64,000 nucleotides of DNA. It comes from DATKYQ01 sp035528415 (lineage in GTDB: Bacteria > Myxococcota > B64-G9). Under the pieces are notes generated by a model. It searched no databases and was not told the DNA's origin. It saw only the letters and a list, made by a program, of their open reading frames with translations. Below, one piece after another: positions 60,326 through 64,000 of the stretch. Position 1 is the stretch's first letter; every line of letters begins with the position of its first letter. Made by a program: the position numbers and the translations under genes. The stretch covers positions 22,914 through 86,913 of the forward strand of contig DATKYQ010000067.1 in the NCBI GenBank assembly GCA_035528415.1, in the 5' to 3' direction.

Positions 60326-61042
60326 ATGGCCTCCCTCGCTCACCCAACTGAAGCCGCCGAAAGGATCATCGTCGCACTGGATGTGCCAGACGAGGAGAGC
60401 CTGAAAGGCCTGCTCGACGCGCTCGGGCCGCGGGTCGGCCTGGCCAAGGTCGGCCTGGAGCTTTACACCGCCCTGGGCCCACGGGCTGTGAGCCTGGTGA
60501 CCGAGCGCGGCCTGGGTGTGTTTCTGGATTTGAAATTGCATGACATTCCCAACACGGTGGCAGGCGCTGTACGCGCAGCGAGTGTGCCCGGTGTTTGCCT
60601 GCTTACGATTCACGCGGCGGGCGGGCACAGGATGATCGAGGCCGCGGTCGAGGCGGCGAGCGACAGCCATCCGCGTCCGGCCGTGATCGCGGTGACCGTC
60701 TTGACCAGCCTGGCGCCTGCGGACCTCGGCCAGATCGGCTTGCCCGTTGATTCATCCCTTGCCGTAGCACGCCTTGCGGATCTGGCGCTCGGCGCCGGCG
60801 CTGACGGACTGGTGTGCTCGCCGCGCGAGGTACGCAGTTTGCGGCAACGCTTCGGGCCCGAGCCGCTCCTGATTACGCCCGGGGTACGCCCAAAAGACGC
60901 GGCCCGCGACGACCAGGCCCGCACGGCGACGCCCGCCGAGGCGGTCGCCGCGGGCGCCGACTACCTGGTGATCGGACGCCCCATAACCCGCGCTCCCGAC
61001 CCGGCGGCGGCGCTCGGCGCGATCGTCGCCGGGATGATCTGA
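60326..61042 (+). CDS. pyrF: orotidine 5'-phosphate decarboxylase
   Basis: 238 residues. IIVALDVPDEESLKGLLDALGP and the active-site FLDLKLHDIPNTV (Asp-Lys pair), then TPGVRPKDAARDDQARTATPAEAVAAGADYLVIGRPI, identify OMP decarboxylase. It completes UMP synthesis. It starts 13 bases after the DUF4388 stop, so it is likely part of the same operon. Confidence 0.95.
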   Translation: MASLAHPTEAAERIIVALDVPDEESLKGLLDALGPRVGLAKVGLELYTALGPRAVSLVTERGLGVFLDLKLHDIPNTVAGAVRAASVPGVCLLTIHAAGGHRMIEAAVEAASDSHPRPAVIAVTVLTSLAPADLGQIGLPVDSSLAVARLADLALGAGADGLVCSPREVRSLRQRFGPEPLLITPGVRPKDAARDDQARTATPAEAVAAGADYLVIGRPITRAPDPAAALGAIVAGMI

Positions 61043-61060
61043 TAGCAACGGGTTACGTTC

Positions 61061-61771
61061 ATGCAGGGCACGGACAGCGACTATCGCAGGATCTTCGAGA
61101 CGACATTTCACGATCTGCCGCGCGACGTGCGCGCTTCTGCGGCCCGCACCGCCGAGGGCGCGGCCCTGTCTGCGCTCTGTTTCGATCCTGATCCGCAGGT
61201 AATCCGCGCAGTGCTCGAGAACGCGGTCTGCGGCCTGCAGCACGCCCGCCTGATAGCGGCTCATCACGGCCACTCGGCGGGGCTTTTTGCCCTGGTGGAG
61301 CGGGCGGTTTTTTCCCGCGACGCCGAGGTCAGGCGCCTGCTGTTGCGCAACGGCCAAACGCCCGATAGCGTCTTGCGCAGGATCCTGGGCCCGCTGGCAT
61401 TGCAGCAGCTTTTCCAGTTCAACATTAGCCGAGAAAACAGTGAGCGCGCCAAGCGCATGCTGAGGTCGATCTTGCGTAAGCAGTTCATGCGCGCCCAGGC
61501 CGAGGAGCGGGTAGGGTTGATCTTCAAGACCGAGGGCCGCTGCCTGAACCTGCTAATCGGCCTGACTTTCGACTCGAAGACGACGGCGCTATTGTGCCGG
61601 CGCGCCTACCAATCAACCCTGATGGTCCAGAACCTGGCGCGATTCCCGGGAACGCCGCCGGCGCTTATCGCCCACCTTCTAAGGCAGCAGTTGGTTCGCC
61701 GCTCGCAGCCCCTGCGCGGGCTGCTGCTTCGGCACTCCAACTGCCCGGCCGACCAGAAGAGACAGGCATAG
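61061..61771 (+). CDS. helical protein of unknown function
   Basis: 236 residues, all helical by composition, with repeating segments (DPQVIRAVLENAVCGLQHARLIAAHHG, DAEVRRLLLRNGQTPDSVLRRILGPL, SKTTALLCRRAYQSTLMVQNLARFPGTPPALIAHLL) that resemble HEAT or leucine-rich-variant repeats. No signal peptide. A similar repeat style occurs in the PilZ-like protein at 36395-37162. Function unknown. Confidence 0.6.
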   Translation: MQGTDSDYRRIFETTFHDLPRDVRASAARTAEGAALSALCFDPDPQVIRAVLENAVCGLQHARLIAAHHGHSAGLFALVERAVFSRDAEVRRLLLRNGQTPDSVLRRILGPLALQQLFQFNISRENSERAKRMLRSILRKQFMRAQAEERVGLIFKTEGRCLNLLIGLTFDSKTTALLCRRAYQSTLMVQNLARFPGTPPALIAHLLRQQLVRRSQPLRGLLLRHSNCPADQKRQA

Positions 61772-61847
61772 ATCTCCTGGCAAGGGGAAAAAAAGTGACT
61801 CAACCGTAAAGATGGCGCCATATCAAGCGGCGCTGGGAGGTGAAACC

Positions 61848-62450
61848 ATGAACAAGACACTCTGTCCGGGGCAGGACATGCGGTTCTGGCGACCCGGTGA
61901 CATCTTCGACGTGACCTGCGCCGAGTGCGGCACGGCGGTCGAGTTCTTCAAGGACGAGGCCAGGCACCGCTGCCCGAAATGCGGCAACAGCATAACCAAC
62001 CCCCGCTTGAGTCTCGGTTGCGCCCAGTGGTGCGAGCATGCCAAGGAGTGCCTGGGGTTCGATCCCCATAAGCTTCAACAGGAGAGCGAGGGCGGGATGG
62101 CGCTGGTCGACCGTCTGGTCGCCTCTATTAAAAGTTCTCTTGGTGCCGATCAGGATTACCTCGATCGGGCTTTCGCCGTCCTTGGCCACGCCAAGGAGAT
62201 CCTCAAGGAGGTTGAAGCCGATCCCAAGCTGGTCATGGCGGCCGCCTTGCTCTTCGGTGTCGCGGACGGCGAGACGGCCAAGCAGATCATGGAAAAGGCC
62301 GACATGGACAGGTCAACCATTCTCAGCGTCGCAGACGCGATCAGGCGTCTTGGCGCCGGAAAGGATATTGACACCCCCGAGCTCAGGGTCTTGCGGGACT
62401 CGCTGGAGCTTTCGCGGCTGGACGGAGGCCGGCCGGACGCGGGCGGCTGA
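61848..62450 (+). CDS. zinc-ribbon protein with helical C-terminus
   Basis: ATG at 61848 is preceded by GGGAGGTGAAACC. The 200 residues start with a zinc-binding ribbon (CAECGTAVEFFKDEARHRCPKCGNS) and further Cys in LGCAQWCEHAKECLGF. A helical C-terminal region (DRAFAVLGHAKEILKEVEADPKLVMAAALLFGV...AKQIMEKADMDRSTILSVADAIRRLG) has an HD-domain-like rhythm but no clear HD pair. It may be cotranscribed with rlmB. Function unknown. Confidence 0.65.
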   Translation: MNKTLCPGQDMRFWRPGDIFDVTCAECGTAVEFFKDEARHRCPKCGNSITNPRLSLGCAQWCEHAKECLGFDPHKLQQESEGGMALVDRLVASIKSSLGADQDYLDRAFAVLGHAKEILKEVEADPKLVMAAALLFGVADGETAKQIMEKADMDRSTILSVADAIRRLGAGKDIDTPELRVLRDSLELSRLDGGRPDAGG

Positions 62451-62502
62451 GCATTTTGTTCGGCATTTGCACCCCACACTGGTATCGGGTAGTCTGTCGC
62501 CC

Positions 62503-63243
62503 GTGGAGCCGAAGTCGACAATCTACGGAATCAACCCGGTACTCGAGGCGATCGAGGCCGCGGTCGAGATCGATGCCGTCTACCTCGCAGTCGGCTTGCG
62601 TGCCGCCACCCGGAGTCGAGTAGAACAGGCGGCCCGCAGGCGCAAGTTGCGTGTGTATTCTGCCCCGCGGCGCGAGTTGGATAGCATGGCCGGCGGGGGC
62701 GTGCACCAGGGGGTAGTGGCCGTCTGCGAGCGGTTGCATTACGTCGACCTCGACTTTCTGATGCAGATCGAAAAAAAGCCTCGCAGCGTGATCGTCTGTC
62801 TCGACGGCGTTCAGGATCCCAGAAACCTGGGAGCCCTGGCCCGCTCGGCGCTTGCCTTCGGGGCTGTGGGCATGGTCATTCCCACCCGCAGATCCGCCTC
62901 GATCTCCCCTGGTGCGGTGAAGGCCTCGGCCGGCGCGCTGGCCCGCCTGCCGGTCGCCAGGGTCACCAATCTCGCTGTTGCTCTAGATGAAATGAAAAAA
63001 AACGGTTTTTGGGTGGCGGGTGCAGTTGTCTCGGATAGCGGGGCAGGTGGCGCCCCGGCACCCGCCGACTGCGACCCCGGCCAAAAACTGGCGCTGGTGC
63101 TGGGCGGCGAAGGAGCCGGACTGCGCCGCGGCATCGAGGGACTTCTGGATTTCCGGGTGAGAATTCCCATCTCGGAAGAGATGGAATCGCTCAATGTCTC
63201 GGTGGCGGGGGCCATCCTGCTTTATGAATGGATGAAAAAATAG
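62503..63243 (+). CDS. rlmB: SpoU-family RNA methyltransferase, RlmB-like
   Basis: GTG at 62503 is chosen because the family N-terminal domain (IYGINPVLEAIEA) begins there; the frame stays open upstream through the previous gene. The SAM-binding knotted domain shows VCLDGVQDPRNLGALARSALAFGAVGMV, LALVLGGEGAGLRRG and IPISEEMESLNVSVAGAILLYEW. It methylates the 2'-OH of a guanosine, G2251 of 23S rRNA in E. coli. Confidence 0.92.
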   Translation: MEPKSTIYGINPVLEAIEAAVEIDAVYLAVGLRAATRSRVEQAARRRKLRVYSAPRRELDSMAGGGVHQGVVAVCERLHYVDLDFLMQIEKKPRSVIVCLDGVQDPRNLGALARSALAFGAVGMVIPTRRSASISPGAVKASAGALARLPVARVTNLAVALDEMKKNGFWVAGAVVSDSGAGGAPAPADCDPGQKLALVLGGEGAGLRRGIEGLLDFRVRIPISEEMESLNVSVAGAILLYEWMKK

Positions 63244-63327
63244 TTGCCTGGTTCCTGCTAATTGAAATGTTACCGGGTTAGTAGCTAATTTATCGTAAAT
63301 ACTGCAAAAATACTGTATCGAATTTCC

Positions 63328-63356
63328 TTGACAAGAATATCCAGATCACGTATTAG
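63328..63356 (+). promoter_or_regulatory. sigma-70 promoter of the tRNA-tuf operon
   Basis: TTGACA at 63328-63333 and TATTAG at 63351-63356 are separated by 17 bp, about 75 bp before the first tRNA. The 186-bp gap between rlmB and the tRNA is AT-rich and shows no gene. Confidence 0.65.
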
Positions 63357-63429
63357 AAGGCGCTTTACGGGCCTCCTGCGCGCCGAAATTGCACGTTTCT
63401 TGCATGAAGGCCCGCTTTGGAGCCTGCGT

Positions 63430-63502
63430 GCTGGCGTAGCTCAGTTGGTAGAGCAGCTGATTTGTAATCAGCAGGTCGCGGGTTCGAATCCCCTCGCCAG
63501 CT
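63430..63502 (+). tRNA. tRNA-Thr(UGU)
   Basis: 73 nt. Acceptor stem GCTGGCG/CGCCAGC, D-loop AGTTGGTA, anticodon TGT in a TTTGTAA loop, T-loop GGTTCGAATC. No CCA is encoded. Confidence 0.97.
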
Positions 63503-63552
63503 GATCTTATAAGGCCGCGAGGCGTATGGAGGTAGTGGTTGTTTACAGAAAG

Positions 63553-63634
63553 GGAGAGGTTCCCGAGCGGTCAAAGGGAGCAGACTGTAAATCTGCCGGC
63601 TCAGCCTTCGGAGGTTCGAATCCTCCCCTCTCCA
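63553..63634 (+). tRNA. tRNA-Tyr(GUA)
   Basis: 82 nt, class II with a long variable arm. Acceptor GGAGAGG/CCTCTCC, anticodon GTA in the CTGTAAA loop, T-loop GGTTCGAATC. Confidence 0.97.
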
Positions 63635-63645
63635 TCTGGTTTTGA

Positions 63646-63718
63646 GCGGGAATAGCTCAGTTGGTAGAGCATCAGCCTTCCAAGCTGAGGGTCGCGGGTT
63701 CGAAACCCGTTTCCCGCT
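63646..63718 (+). tRNA. tRNA-Gly(UCC)
   Basis: 73 nt. Acceptor GCGGGAA/TTCCCGC, anticodon TCC in the CTTCCAA loop, T-loop GGTTCGAAAC. Confidence 0.97.
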
Positions 63719-63753
63719 CTTTTTTATTAAGGAACGAGGAGAAATAAAAGAGG

Positions 63754-63826
<73 letters not shown>

Positions 63827-63873
63827 TTGAGGATCCCAATGAGTGTCGCAGGCGGGAAGAAAAGGAGCGACTG

Positions 63874-64000
63874 ATGGCCAAGCAAAAGTTTCAGAGGACG
63901 AAGCCGCACGTCAACGTGGGGACGATCGGGCACGTGGATCACGGCAAGACGACGCTGACATCGGCAATCACCAAGGTGCAGGCGGCCAGGGGTTTGGCGG
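63874..64000 (+). CDS. tuf: elongation factor Tu, 3' end cut off by the window
   Basis: AAGGAG precedes ATG 63874. The 42 visible residues (MAKQKFQRTKPHVNVGTIGH, then VDHGKTTLTSAITKVQAARG) include the GTPase P-loop GHVDHGKT of EF-Tu. It follows four tRNA genes, as in many proteobacteria. Confidence 0.97.
   Translation, partial: MAKQKFQRTKPHVNVGTIGHVDHGKTTLTSAITKVQAARGLA

Noticed and set aside
62038..62502. N-terminal extension of RlmB through the zinc-ribbon gene
   Set aside because: The family N-terminus begins at 62503 and the extension has shadow-frame composition.

Overview
The window is GC-rich bacterial chromosome, densely packed with genes on both strands. It contains no phage, insertion sequence, rRNA or CRISPR array. 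Several features point to Myxococcota or a nearby uncultured deltaproteobacterial lineage: a Ser/Thr kinase fused to a long WD40 region, FHA-TPR, PilZ and DUF4388 proteins, an AgmX/PglI C-terminal protein, large Cys-rich lipoproteins and a MYXO-CTERM-like sorting tail. The right end holds the widely conserved order tRNA-Thr, tRNA-Tyr, tRNA-Gly, tRNA-Thr, tuf. The assignment to a lineage is inference from gene content.

Layout. 1-9.6 kb: a truncated membrane protein, an SDR reductase, a DUF1460 peptidase-like protein, an FHA-TPR protein, two unusual response regulators (REC-PilZ-GAF and REC-XRE, transcribed divergently), a Cys-rich lipoprotein and a secreted phosphoesterase. 9.6-16.6 kb: an RlmD-type rRNA methyltransferase, a FAD oxidoreductase, a secreted protein combining PilN/O-like, two STN-like and PilP-like regions, a ParE/RelE-type toxin-antitoxin pair, and xseA. 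16.6-26.0 kb is a signalling block: a kinase-WD40 protein divergent from a class III cyclase, then a membrane histidine kinase and a FecR / soluble histidine kinase / metallo-beta-lactamase-fold trio joined by overlapping stop and start codons.

26.0-34.7 kb: AgmX-like protein, DUF1015-serC, a copper-type P-ATPase with a 50-residue ORF behind it, a second Cys-rich lipoprotein with tandem 21-residue repeats, and two small proteins. 34.7-42.1 kb is dominated by nickel: a NicO-family transporter, a PilZ operon, then nikR-cbiM-PDGLE protein-cbiQ-cbiO with an operator-like dyad in front of nikR. 42.1-48.6 kb: TPR, unknown, YkgJ, glutaredoxin and molybdopterin proteins, then hipBA with a well-defined promoter and operator. 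48.7-57.9 kb: a MYXO-CTERM-like surface protein, an acyl-CoA synthetase and an envelope gene set (START-like, PlsC-like, lipoprotein, phosphoesterase with propeller).

57.9-64 kb is a housekeeping run: ispG, DUF4388, pyrF, two poorly known proteins, rlmB, then a sigma-70-like promoter driving four tRNAs and tuf, which is cut by the window end. The most system-like parts are the signalling block at 16.6-26 kb, the composite pilus-like protein at 12.5-14.5 kb, and the envelope gene set at 52.6-57.9 kb. Their functions are inferred from domains and gene order only.
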